The notes under the pieces: generated by a model
Database searches by the model: none
The model's input: the letters and a program-made list of their open reading frames with translations, nothing else
What the model was told of the DNA's origin: nothing
Source: Chloroflexota bacterium
GTDB taxonomy: Bacteria > Chloroflexota > Anaerolineae > UBA4142
NCBI GenBank assembly: GCA_023381515.1
Contig: JAMCQI010000047.1
Coordinates: forward strand, 1 to 10,848
Length of the DNA stretch: 10,848 nt
Reading direction: 5' to 3'
Program-made: the position numbers and the translations under genes
In this document: positions 1 through 7,251 of the stretch, one piece after another
How the letters are laid out: each line of letters starts with the position of its first letter
Numbering within the stretch: the stretch's first letter is position 1

Positions 1-171
1 GTGGTGCGTTGCGCTTGGCTCAACATGCGGTTTCTTCTCCGGTTGGATTTCTTCGTCGATGCGATGAAGCTGCTTTTGAATGCGCTCGATCTGGCGCCGC
101 GCGGCCTTCGATTGCTGGTCATCCAACTCCGTGGCGGCGGCGCCGGCCAGCCGCCGTTGCGCGCGGGTCAC
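1..171 (-). CDS. Small charged coiled-coil protein, third gene of the ParB cassette (partial, runs off left edge)
   Basis: The GTG start shares bases with the TGA stop of the ParB-like gene (GTGA overlap), so the two are probably translationally coupled. The 57 visible codons begin MTRAQRRLAGAAATELDDQQ and continue as a strongly charged stretch with heptad-like spacing (ARRQIERIQKQLHRIDEEIQ), then a proline/lysine-rich segment; this predicts a coiled coil. No family is recognised and the C-terminus lies outside the window. Coding is supported by the start/stop overlap, shared strand and the helix-forming composition. Its position after a ParB-like gene suggests a partner or accessory protein, but that is inference only. 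Confidence 0.6.
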   Translation of the reverse strand, partial: MTRAQRRLAGAAATELDDQQSKAARRQIERIQKQLHRIDEEIQPEKKPHVEPSATHH

Positions 172-932
172 AATCGCCACCACCATTCCAGATCGCGTAA
201 CAGTTCAGCGCCGGTTCCGGCGGGAGCTTGCTCCTGCGCCTGTCGCTGCGTTTTGAAAAACAGCTCGGGGTCATCCAGAATGCGTTTGCGGGCCGCGGGT
301 GAGCCTTTGCGCCACGCGCCATACAGTTGGCCGGCTTCACGGGTATCGCTGTGATGCTGAGCGAAGATCGCCGCTGTCCGCTGGCAATCTTCCGGGCTTT
401 GGCGTGCCACCGGCACCAGAAACTTCAACGCCACCTGCGCCAGAATCTTACCTTCGCGCACCTGCTGTTGGATCGCTTCTGGTAGAACCTCCACCAGCGC
501 CAGCCGCCGCGATACCCAACTCACGCTGCGATCAAACCGGCGCGCCAACTCGTCGAGCCCGTAGCCGAAACGCTGCTCCAACTCCGCCAGCAGCCAGCCC
601 ACCTCTAGCGCGGTCTCGTGTTCCGACAAGCGCAGCGAGCGGTCCAGCAGCACGGCCGCGGCCTCGCTCATCGGCCATACCACCGCTTCCACTGTGTCCC
701 GGCCCAGTTGCTCCAGCGCCGCGATCCGCTTGTAGCCGTCGATGACCACGTAGCGGTCCGCCTGACCTTCGGCGGCCACCACCACGATGGGCGTTTGCTG
801 CCCGCTTTCGGCCAGCGACGCCGGCAGTCGCCGCTGCCGCGCCGGATGGCGCACTCGCAGGTGTTCCCATCGCCGGTCGAGTTGGTGAAACTCCAGTTGC
901 ATCGGACAGGCTGAATATAAGGCGCGCTCCAC
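168..932 (-). CDS. ParB/Srx-fold domain protein with helix-turn-helix (ParB-like)
   Basis: 254 residues from a GTG start 7 nt after the stop of the upstream zinc-finger frame. Residues about 15-95 fit the ParB N-terminal fold: a short segment ending in the phosphate-binding box-like IDGYKRIAAL (64-73). Residues about 100-180 fit the ParB HTH region (GYGLDELARRFDRSVSWVSR at 123-142, followed by an LPEAIQQQVREGKI helix). The C-terminal 50 residues are charged and end in a tryptophan cluster (EWWWRL). True ParB proteins sit beside parA and bind parS and CTP. Here there is no parA, and the neighbours are a zinc-finger and a coiled-coil gene, so a role in a mobile or accessory cassette (DNA binding or regulation) is more likely than chromosome partition. 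An ATG at 902 is an alternative start, but no good ribosome site precedes it. Confidence 0.8.
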   Translation of the reverse strand: MERALYSACPMQLEFHQLDRRWEHLRVRHPARQRRLPASLAESGQQTPIVVVAAEGQADRYVVIDGYKRIAALEQLGRDTVEAVVWPMSEAAAVLLDRSLRLSEHETALEVGWLLAELEQRFGYGLDELARRFDRSVSWVSRRLALVEVLPEAIQQQVREGKILAQVALKFLVPVARQSPEDCQRTAAIFAQHHSDTREAGQLYGAWRKGSPAARKRILDDPELFFKTQRQAQEQAPAGTGAELLRDLEWWWRL

Positions 933-939
933 CGGCGGA

Positions 940-1444
940 TCAATATCTCCCGATTAAGTCGCGTGCCTGTCTCCAGCGCCGCTCCCGTTCTTGGACCCGC
1001 TCCAGCGCACACCGGCAGGTGGGCGAACAAAAGCGCTGTAAAGGACTTCGCCGCTGGGGTATGAAGCTCTCGTAGCAGCCTGGCCGGTCGCAGCAATGGT
1101 CGAAAAAAGTGTGCAGTAGTGATGACCCTCGCGGGCTCGTTAACTGCCTCTGGTTCTAGTAGTTTGCGGCTTTTGGCGCGCTCCCGGTAGCGTCGACTTT
1201 GACCGTTCCGTTGCCGTTTGCCGGCCGTCGTCGCCCGGTATCGTTGCTGCCTTTTCCACTGCGACCATTTCCGCGCCGCCTCCCGGCACCCTTTGCTGCA
1301 ATAGCGCTGACGCGCCTGCCGCGGATGAAAGAGTTGATCGCATCCTTTCAGCAGACAACTGCGCCTCCGCGGCCGGCGCGGCAATCGCTTCGTCCGACGC
1401 TCTTGATTTTCGGGATGGGCTGTAGGACTCTCGGAAGGGCCCAT
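940..1444 (-). pseudogene. Tandem zinc-finger protein, frameshifted in an A/T homopolymer
   Basis: The reading frame from ATG 1444 encodes an Arg-rich N-terminus and one finger, Cys30-x4-Cys35-x13-Cys49-x3-Cys53, followed by a basic helix (REAARKWSQWKRQQRYR). At the run of six A on the plus strand (1103-1108) the frame breaks. Moving one base over gives 54 more codons starting FDHCCDRPGCYESF and a second finger, C-x4-C-x15-C-x3-C, ending RYCS-like (RFCSPTC) with another basic helix (ALERVQERERRWRQ) and a TGA at 940-942, just before the parB start. The two fingers match each other in spacing and wording (RYCSKGCREA versus RFCSPTCRCA), so the restored frame is almost certainly the original; full length would be about 167 residues. 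The unshifted frame reads on to 668 only as an overlap with parB. The family is not recognised; nucleic-acid binding is inferred from fingers plus basic helices. Confidence 0.72.
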
Positions 1445-1651
1445 GGGAGGTGATGACTCCCAGAAGCTCCTGCCCTGGAGGGGAATATCACTCCTCTCCG
1501 GGGCGCATGAAACCTCCGGCTCTCGGTAAAATCACTCTAGCTCAAAGGCCATCGCTCCGGCGCGTTAGTTCAAGCGGCGTTGGGCTTGAAAGTAGTGGAT
1601 TGTTTTTGGGGGGTCACCGAAGATACGTTCCTTGATTCGAGGTAATCTCGG
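1445..1651. other. Intergenic gap between the cassette and the acetyltransferase
   Basis: No convincing gene. It starts with a 6-bp inverted repeat, TGGGAG (1444-1449) and CTCCCA (1457-1462), abutting the zinc-finger start codon. Promoters for both divergent genes should lie here, but I cannot name convincing -35/-10 pairs. Confidence 0.4.
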
Positions 1652-2179
1652 GTGATGGTGGACCAAGCGTTGAAAGACGACGTGGCAGTCGCTATTCGAA
1701 GGGCAACCGCGGCAGACGCCGAGGCAATCATCGCCATCCTTGAGGGGATCGCGTCGGAACGTATCTACACCGCGATCAACAGGCCGTGGTCTGCTGATGA
1801 GCAACGCCAGTATCTGGTTTCCCTGTCAGCGCGCGAGGCGATCCACGTCGCGGAACCGAGAGGGAAGGCAATCATCGGTTATCAGACCTTGGAACTCTGG
1901 GCCCCGACGTTGGACTCGATGGCCCACGTCGGTCAAATCGGTACGTTTCTGGCGCCTGAATGGCGGCGCCGAGGCATCGGCGAGGCGCTCTTCCAAAGTA
2001 CACTTGATTTTGCCAGGAAACGCGATTATCTGAAGTTCGCCATCCAGGTGCGTTCTTCGAACGTTTCCGCACAAGCCTTCTATCAGCGATTGGGATTTCG
2101 CGAATGCGGCCGGCTGACTCGACAAGTCCGGATCGGCGAGCAGGAGGACGATGAGGTCATCATGGAGTTCTTTCTCTAA
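1652..2179 (+). CDS. GNAT-family N-acetyltransferase
   Basis: 175 residues from GTG 1652; GAGG at 1639-1642 lies 9 nt upstream. ATG 1655, one codon later, is an equally possible start. The protein has the whole GNAT fold: beta1 VAIRRATAADAEAI (13-26), motif A with a beta4 strand and the acetyl-CoA pyrophosphate loop (GQIGTFLAPEWRRRGIGEAL, 94-113; RRRGIG is the Q/R-x-x-G-x-G/A signature), and motif B NVSAQAFYQRLGF (137-149). It ends with a strand IMEFFL. Length and layout are those of single-domain cytosolic GNATs close to the YncA/phosphinothricin acetyltransferase type. The substrate (amino acid, amine or antibiotic) cannot be read from sequence. It stands alone on its strand with no operon partner, and the frame is intact. 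Confidence 0.9.
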   Translation: MMVDQALKDDVAVAIRRATAADAEAIIAILEGIASERIYTAINRPWSADEQRQYLVSLSAREAIHVAEPRGKAIIGYQTLELWAPTLDSMAHVGQIGTFLAPEWRRRGIGEALFQSTLDFARKRDYLKFAIQVRSSNVSAQAFYQRLGFRECGRLTRQVRIGEQEDDEVIMEFFL

Positions 2180-2218
2180 CTGAGCCCCCAAATCGTTGTG
2201 CCTGGATCACAGCCACTC

Positions 2219-2384
2219 GGAAACTCCACTGGAAAGTTCAGCTCTCCTTCGAGACTCAGCTACAGACCGCCCGGGTCATTTTTGGAAAGCAGACGTGGGT
2301 CACTTCTCGGAAGCGGTGAAGCGCATGACGGCTCAACGGGGTGGTTGCAGTAATAGCATGAGGGAAACTCCGCTGGAAGGATCA
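2219..2384. repeat. Direct repeat pair, 22 bp, 144 bp apart
   Basis: Copies at 2219-2240 and 2363-2384 follow the pattern GGAAACTCC(A/G)CTGGAA(A/G)G(T/A)TCA; 19 of 22 positions agree. They may be transposase-binding sites of a lost element or a decayed duplication. Confidence 0.6.
2273..2314. repeat. Short tandem direct repeats starting GGGTCA (IS21-like terminal repeat pattern)
   Basis: GGGTCATTTTTGGAAAGC (2273-2290) and GGGTCACTTCTCGGAAGC (2297-2314) agree at 14 of 18 positions with a 24-bp period. IS21-family ends carry repeated motifs of this kind, often containing GGGTCA; assigning this pair to IS21 is inference from pattern only, and no transposase gene is present. Confidence 0.45.
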
Positions 2385-2409
2385 AATCCGACGTCAAGGG
2401 ATGAAAGCA

Positions 2410-2424
2410 CCGCTCCAAGAGCGG
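2410..2424. repeat. Tight hairpin CCGCTC-CAA-GAGCGG
   Basis: Perfect 6-bp GC-rich stem with a 3-nt loop. It is flanked by an imperfect inverted repeat: CCGCTGGAAGGATC (2371-2384) against GATCCAGCGG (2433-2442). No U-run follows, so it does not look like a simple terminator. Confidence 0.5.
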
Positions 2425-2564
2425 CCAGCGCCGATCCAGCGGCAAAGAGCGATAGTCGCATCCTGTCAGCGCTGTATCCCAATGAGGAAAAGAGTTCCGG
2501 GTCGTTTCCTGTTGATAAGGCCGGAAGGCCTGCTGGGTCGAAGGCGGCGGTTGGAGGAGGCGCG

Positions 2565-2915
2565 ATGAACTACGCCCTTCACCTGCTCGTCCTATATGAA
2601 CTGTATCTAATTCTCACAATATCTCTTAACCTGGTTGTCGCCTATTGCGGGATGTTGTCAGCGGCGTTGCTTAGCCTTCTCGTATCGTTTCCCTCTCTGC
2701 GGCTTCGAGGTGACTACTTCGTTCTGGCTTCGCTTGGATTCCAAATTATTTTGTCAATAGTCCTTCTGAACTGGATCGTCGTTACGAAAGGCCCCTACGG
2801 CGTTGCGGACGTACCCCGTCCGACCCTGGGGGGCATGACCGCCCACTCCACCACATCCATCCTAGCGATCTGCACCATTGCACTCGCTGGGATCCGCCAC
2901 GAGGTCACGTTCTGA
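2565..2915 (+). pseudogene. livM: livM-type branched-chain amino acid ABC permease, internally deleted and truncated
   Basis: Starts at ATG 2565 with a strong ribosome site, GGAGGAGG at 2552-2559. Residues 1-32 (MNYALHLLVLYELYLILTIS, then LNLVVAYCGMLS) are the first membrane helices of LivM. Residues 33-90 resume in the middle of the family at AALLSLLVSFPSLRLRGDYF and run through FVLASLGFQIILSIVLLNW and VTKGPYGVADVPRPTLGG. The family's conserved SLGHAAFFGIGAY-like segment between them is missing, so some 40-50 residues are lost in frame at the codons around 2661. After residue 90 the match stops and the protein ends at 116, against more than 300 in normal LivM. It lacks the transmembrane core and the loop that contacts the LivF/LivG ATPases, and no livH, livG, livF or livK neighbour exists. 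It is most likely a dead relic. Confidence 0.75.
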
Positions 2916-2970
2916 AGGAGAACCTCCGCACTGGTCGCACGGGCCGATAAGGCAGACGGTGCGCTTCCAC

Positions 2971-4200
2971 TTATCGTTTGCCGATAGCCGACTGCGCGCC
3001 GTCCCGAATCGTCGCAATCGCGTCCTCCAAGACGATAGTCTTCAGGTTGGCGTTCGTCGTATGCGTGACCTGCATGACGTAGGTTCCGTGGTTCGGATAG
3101 AGTGCTTCGAGCGTCGGGACGTCGAAACTCTGGTAGCTGCCGAACAGACGGCAGAATCCAGGACCCGAATTCAATCCGGTGTTGGTGGCCGTCGGCACCG
3201 CGTGCTGCGATTGGCGGATGCCACCGAACGCATTCCCGAAACTATCCCGCGCGACCACTGCACCCGTCGGGTAATCGTCGCCGTTTCGATGTCCGGGGCC
3301 GCGGGGGGGCGCAATGTCATTCTTCACCCAGGCCACTAAGTGGTCAAAGCCAGCAGCCAGGACGAAGTGAAAGGGGATCCGGCTCAGCGGCGGTAGAGTA
3401 CAGTTCGGGGGTGCGGCGCTGCCGAAGTCCCGCGACTGGAGTCTGGTAAGTTCCTGTGCCAAATAAGAACCGATGTGGGCGGATCCCGCGACCTCCCACC
3501 TCCTGAAATGGTTCGAGTCCGGCTGACGGAGGGCCGCTTGAGCGCCCGCAACATCCGTTTCGCTCAGGATCTTGAATACCCTGACGTCGAGATCGGTGCG
3601 GAGCAATCCCCCACCCACGACAACGAAGTACCCATCGAAAATACAAGCCAGCGGATGGATCGCGTTGTGTTAAGCGACAAGGCGAGCCGCGGACTGTGAC
3701 CCACCACTCGCGAACACTTGCTCAACGTGCAAGCCGCCCATTGGATCGACTCCCATAGGGCTCCGCACAGCCTGCGCAGCCTGGGAGAAGATGTCATAGG
3801 AGAGGGCGTCGTCGAGGATTGCGCCGCCCTGCGTCACGTCCAGCGCCCCGTAACGGTTCGGGCTCCACGCCTTGAGGCCGGTCACCGGCTGGTGGACACC
3901 GACTCGCTGGGCGGAAACGCCAACCCACGCATAGCCGCGTCGAATGATATTGTCGTGCGACAAATCCCAGCCGGCGTCGAAATCGAATCCGGCGGTAACG
4001 TTCTGCCACTCCATCACGACTATCCCGCTGAAATTGCGTGGCAGGGCCGACCGGCGGACCAACATCCGTGTACGGTATGGGTGGCCGCTATCAATCACTG
4101 TTCCTGTGGTCAGCCCTGGCATGGCATAGCGGTTCGCGGTGCCTCCAAAGAAGAACTCCTGCTCGACGTAGCCAACGTTTGCGAGGTCGACCGTTGTTGC
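2971..4200 (-). pseudogene. Alpha/beta hydrolase domain protein (PF20091-type), in-frame stop and no start
   Basis: One continuous reading frame shows the whole family: GYVEQEFFFGGTANRYAMPG near the N-terminus, TRMLVRRSALPRNFSGIVVM, GYAWVGVSAQRVGV, the nucleophile region SGGSQSAARLV (Ser about 3697-3699), then LRTDLDVRVFKILSETDV, RQPDSNHFRRWEVAGSAHIG with the likely catalytic His (3475-3477), and IPFHFVLAAGFDHLVAWVK. The frame is cut by TAA at 3670-3672, exactly where homologues carry a tyrosine before NAIHPLA, which here follows intact. Upstream of ATG 4122 the family-like sequence continues to about 4200 but no ATG, GTG or TTG lies in that frame before the TGA at about 4292, so the original start and export signal are gone. 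The family acts as secreted or cytosolic esterase-like hydrolases of unknown substrate. Two separate lesions make it non-functional unless the stop is read through. Confidence 0.8.
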
Positions 4201-4326
4201 AAAGAACGGATAATTATCTTGTCTTCTCCTCGCGTTGATGAACTTTTGAGCCCGCCCGGGACGTTCTGAAAATACCTCAAAATGGATGAAGATTCACCGG
4301 GCCAAGCTTTTGCATGGACGCGCGCC

Positions 4327-6444
4327 TCACCTGCCCGAACTCGGCATCGGCACTTGCGCAGGTAGGTACCACGTGCTTGCAACTCGCGCCGGGCTGGCGC
4401 CCCAGGTCCACACTGTGCCATCACGTTTGACTGCGACACTCGAATATCCGGCCGCTCCGATTGCAACTACGTCCATCAGCCCCGCAACCTGGACCGGGGC
4501 ACCGCGGTAAGCAGTGCTGCCGTCACCCAATTGGCCAAATCGATTCGGACCCCACGCCCATACGGTTCCATCATTCTTCAGCGCCAGCGCGTGGGCATCG
4601 CCGGACAGACAAGAGCGGTCGGCGGCACCAACGGCGATCGCCGTAACACCTGCTAATCCGTTCACCTGTACGGCAGCCGGCCTATCCGATGCGGCATCCC
4701 ACCGCCAGACCGTCCCGTCTTGCTTCAAAGCTAGACTGATCTCCCCGCCCGCAATGGCGGTAACGCCGTCGAGTCCATCGATCCGCACCGGATCTGCCCA
4801 CGGCCCGTCCCACGCCCATACGCTGCCGTCGCCCTTAAGCGCGAGATTGCGAAGCACTACAGGTTTCTCATCTGATCCCCACCACCATTCAAATGCCACA
4901 GCGACTGCCGTGACACCGCTCAGTCTATAAGCCCGTATTGCGGGTAAGTTCACGCTCGATAGGACCCAGGCGGTCCCATCGCGCTTCGCTGCCACGCCCA
5001 GGGACTCTCCGGCGGCAATCGCTACCACCTCCGTAAGGTTGGAAATGGAAAAAAGTGGCCACCAGCCGACCAGGTTCCAGACGGTGCCATCATCTTTAAG
5101 CGCCAGACCGTACCCGTTGGTTCCCGAACTGATCCCTACCACTCCGATTAGGTCGGTGACCTCAGTAGGCATTGGCCGCTCAAGCCAGCCCCAGTCAAAC
5201 GGCGGCGCCCATGCCAATAGAGTTCCGTTGGTCCTCAGGGCCAAGCCGGCGGATACCGACGATACGCCGAAAAGTCCGCTGACTTGGCGCGGCAGTGGCT
5301 GCGCAACGGCGACCTGTCCCAACTGGGTTTCCGGAAAGCCACCCCATATCCAGGCGGTGCCGTCACGTTTCAATGCGAGGCCGTAGCTATTGCCGGCCGG
5401 GAGCGCTACTGTCGCTACCCCGGTTAACTCCTTGACTTGGGTCGGCGTTGACTGGATCACGGGACTAGAATTAACCGAGCGGGAAACGATGTCATAGCCC
5501 CACTCCCACACGGTTCCGTCAACTTTCACGACGAGACTTGTGCCAAGGCCTGCAGCAATCGCCTGCACGTTCGTGAGGCCTGTCGCCTGCCCCGGTGTGG
5601 GCCGGAGCTTGGCGAACGCTCCGTCGTTGCCCCACACCCAGACGGTACCGTCCGTTTTCAGCGCCATGCTGTGTCCATAACCGGCGGCAACCGACGTGAC
5701 TTCCCCAAGGTCGTTAATCCTGGCCGGGCTCGATGGTGCCCACACTTGTGGCGCGATAACATCGGTGCCGAGTTGACCGTACCAGTTGTTGCCCCAAGCC
5801 CACACGCTTCCGTCACGGGCTACAGAAAGACTATGAGCCTGCCCCGCAGCAATAGCTATTATGTTCGGTAGCCCATCTACCCGAGTAGGCTTACTCCTGC
5901 TTGCGGTCGTCGCATCGCCAAGTTGGCCAGAATGATTGGAACCCCACGCATACACAGTGCCCTGATTGTCCACTGCCAGACTATGGATGCTGCCGGCGGC
6001 CACAGCCACGACTCCCCTCAGCCCCACTACCTGAACCGGTGTCGCACGATTTGTCGTAGTGCCGTCACCCAACTGCCCTTCGCTGTTGCTCCCCCATGCC
6101 CAAACTGTTCCATCACTCTTTAGAGCAAGCGTGTGCGCGAAACCCGCCGAAATAGCAATAACGCCGCTCAGCCCGTATATTTGCGAAGGCGCTGGGGTTG
6201 ATGCGAATGCGCGGTTACCAACCTGGCCCTCGGAGTTGCTCCCCCATGCCCACACAGATCCATCCGAAGCGAGAATCACGCTGTGGCTGCTTCCGGCTGC
6301 AATTGCCTTGACGCCCAATTCTCCTGGAGTTTCTTCGCCCCACGCTTGGAGGCTAGCGGTGTTGCAGTCTGTTGGCCACTGCGTCTGGCCCGTCAGGAAA
6401 AAAGCGAAACCGAGACAAAGGCTTAAGCATCCGTAACACTTCAT
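4327..6444 (-). CDS. Secreted RCC1-repeat protein (beta-propeller-like)
   Basis: 705 residues from ATG 6444, chosen over an ATG five codons upstream because AAGGAGG sits 5-6 nt before it and lies inside the longer start. The N-terminus (MKCYGCLSLCLGFAFFLTGQ) is a signal peptide with no lipobox, so the protein is exported. The rest is a run of roughly fourteen RCC1-type repeats of about 50 residues built on VxAIAAGxxHSLALKxDGTVWAWGxNxxGQLGDG. The first four and the penultimate repeats keep the full WG-N-x-x-GQLGDG core; the middle ones (about residues 250-600) keep DGTVW but lose GQLG and vary in length. RCC1 repeats fold as seven-blade propellers, so this is about two propellers. Such proteins are common in Acidobacteria; binding of extracellular or surface ligands is inferred. 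Frame intact throughout. Confidence 0.9.
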   Translation of the reverse strand: MKCYGCLSLCLGFAFFLTGQTQWPTDCNTASLQAWGEETPGELGVKAIAAGSSHSVILASDGSVWAWGSNSEGQVGNRAFASTPAPSQIYGLSGVIAISAGFAHTLALKSDGTVWAWGSNSEGQLGDGTTTNRATPVQVVGLRGVVAVAAGSIHSLAVDNQGTVYAWGSNHSGQLGDATTASRSKPTRVDGLPNIIAIAAGQAHSLSVARDGSVWAWGNNWYGQLGTDVIAPQVWAPSSPARINDLGEVTSVAAGYGHSMALKTDGTVWVWGNDGAFAKLRPTPGQATGLTNVQAIAAGLGTSLVVKVDGTVWEWGYDIVSRSVNSSPVIQSTPTQVKELTGVATVALPAGNSYGLALKRDGTAWIWGGFPETQLGQVAVAQPLPRQVSGLFGVSSVSAGLALRTNGTLLAWAPPFDWGWLERPMPTEVTDLIGVVGISSGTNGYGLALKDDGTVWNLVGWWPLFSISNLTEVVAIAAGESLGVAAKRDGTAWVLSSVNLPAIRAYRLSGVTAVAVAFEWWWGSDEKPVVLRNLALKGDGSVWAWDGPWADPVRIDGLDGVTAIAGGEISLALKQDGTVWRWDAASDRPAAVQVNGLAGVTAIAVGAADRSCLSGDAHALALKNDGTVWAWGPNRFGQLGDGSTAYRGAPVQVAGLMDVVAIGAAGYSSVAVKRDGTVWTWGASPARVASTWYLPAQVPMPSSGR

Positions 6445-6465
6445 AGAAACCTCCTTCATGCTCGC

Positions 6466-6491
6466 CTTGGTGCTCTGACCGCTACACCAAG
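6466..6491. promoter_or_regulatory. Hairpin in the leader of the RCC1 gene
   Basis: CTTGGTG (6466-6472) and CACCAAG (6485-6491) form a perfect 7-bp inverted repeat with a 12-nt loop, 22 nt upstream of ATG 6444. It overlaps at one base a 6-bp pair, GACGGT (6491-6496) and ACCGTC (6513-6518). It could be an operator, a leader RNA structure or part of a terminator for the upstream gene. Confidence 0.4.
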
Positions 6492-6519
6492 ACGGTCATT
6501 GGATTTAACGACACCGTCC

Positions 6520-6532
6520 GGCAGGTCCTGCC
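6520..6532 (-). terminator. Short hairpin after the small secreted-protein gene
   Basis: GGCAGG-T-CCTGCC, just past the TAA at 6534-6536, can fold into a small GC-rich hairpin. No T-run follows on the minus strand, so it is only a weak terminator candidate. Confidence 0.3.
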
Positions 6533-6533
6533 C

Positions 6534-6983
6534 TTAGTTGCTGCCTTCTGTCCTGGTCGTGTTAGTGTAATTAACGATCCACCCCCGAATCAAGCTTATT
6601 GCTCGTATTCCCTTGCGATTATCAACAAACACGAGTTTGTAGTGCGGTCCTGGAATCCCGAAGCTGACGAAACGCGCTATGGTAAACGTTCCGACGCACT
6701 GCCTGTCGACAGAATACGTGCTTTCGTACGTGGCGTTGGGCGTCAGGAAGTAATCGCCGCTCCTCGCCGTGTCTGTGATAAGAAGATCTCCTTTTCCATC
6801 GAAGACAAGTGTCCCGACAGAAGAGTAGTCGCCCGCCGGAAGGCCAAAAGGATTCGCCGATGTTATGGTTCCCAATCCGACATATCCGTACGTTCCTGCG
6901 ACGTTTTCAGTTGTGCAGTCAGCAAACGCGACGGCATCAAAGCCTGAACCCAGCAGAGCGATGGTCAGGAGGAGCTTTCGCAT
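6534..6983 (-). CDS. Small secreted beta-rich protein
   Basis: 149 residues from ATG 6983; GGAGGT lies 8 nt upstream. Residues 1-21 are a signal peptide (MRKLLLTIALLGSGFDAVAF, probable cleavage after VAFA), leaving a mature protein of about 128 residues starting DCTTENVAGTYGYVGLG. The mature part alternates short strands and turns: SVGTLVFDGKGDLLITDT (55-72), TYESTYSVDRQCVGTFTIA (85-103), HYKLVFVDNRKGIRAISLI (114-132). Two cysteines (23 and 96) could pair. The GTLVFDGKG and YSVD..C.GTFT pattern recurs in uncharacterised acidobacterial secreted proteins, known to me only as a style, not a named family. It lies upstream of the RCC1 gene on the same strand, about 90 nt away, so co-transcription is possible. 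Confidence 0.75.
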   Translation of the reverse strand: MRKLLLTIALLGSGFDAVAFADCTTENVAGTYGYVGLGTITSANPFGLPAGDYSSVGTLVFDGKGDLLITDTARSGDYFLTPNATYESTYSVDRQCVGTFTIARFVSFGIPGPHYKLVFVDNRKGIRAISLIRGWIVNYTNTTRTEGSN

Positions 6984-7251
6984 GCTTGAATACCTCCCAT
7001 AGGCGCGAGATGGATTCCTCCTGTCCTGAGCTCATGGCGAGGGCAGGCCTGGGAGCCGACCGCGACCTGTCGGCCAAGGATCTCCGCCGTTCTCGCGTCA
7101 AGTACTTTTCAGGTCTAATTATCGAGCAGAATGCGTACAACGCGCCTTGAATGTTCCTTACAACGTAAGCATCTGATCATTCGGGGGTTAGGGTGTTGCG
7201 GTCGCGAATTTCGTCGGCTAAACTTGTCCTCGAGAAGGGCAGGCGTCGCCC
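6984..7251. promoter_or_regulatory. Divergent intergenic region with a palindrome
   Basis: 268 bp between the secreted-protein gene (left) and the regulator (right). It must hold both promoters. A perfect palindrome CTTAC-AAC-GTAAG at 7157-7169 could be an operator for the neighbouring winged-helix regulator; that link is inference. Confident -35/-10 boxes are not visible. Confidence 0.35.

Larger units (their letters stand above)
2180..2564. other. Non-coding stretch with repeats, probable relic of an insertion-sequence end
   Basis: The frame is open across most of this stretch (from ATG 2196) and joins the livM remnant, but its translation is low in complexity and unlike any family, and a strong ribosome site at 2552-2559 marks the real livM start. 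Instead the DNA holds two kinds of direct repeat, a tight hairpin and an imperfect inverted repeat (listed separately). Such clustered short repeats are typical of transposase-binding ends, so this is probably what remains of an insertion sequence inserted before livM. Confidence 0.45.

Noticed and set aside
668..939. Continuation of the zinc-finger frame as one 258-residue protein
   Set aside because: After the A/T run it only overlaps the ParB gene in another frame; the shifted frame restores a second finger and a stop just before parB.
2196..2564. N-terminal extension of the livM remnant (123 residues)
   Set aside because: Composition is unlike any family, it overlaps the repeat cluster, and GGAGGAGG marks the true start at 2565.
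4327..6444. Regular spaced repeats that could suggest a CRISPR or satellite array
   Set aside because: They are protein-level RCC1 repeats with varying DNA, not identical repeats with unique spacers.
6464..6495. tRNA-like D-arm on the minus strand (GGTGTAGCGGTCAGAGCACC)
   Set aside because: No acceptor, anticodon or T-arm could be built around it; it is better explained by the 7-bp hairpin.
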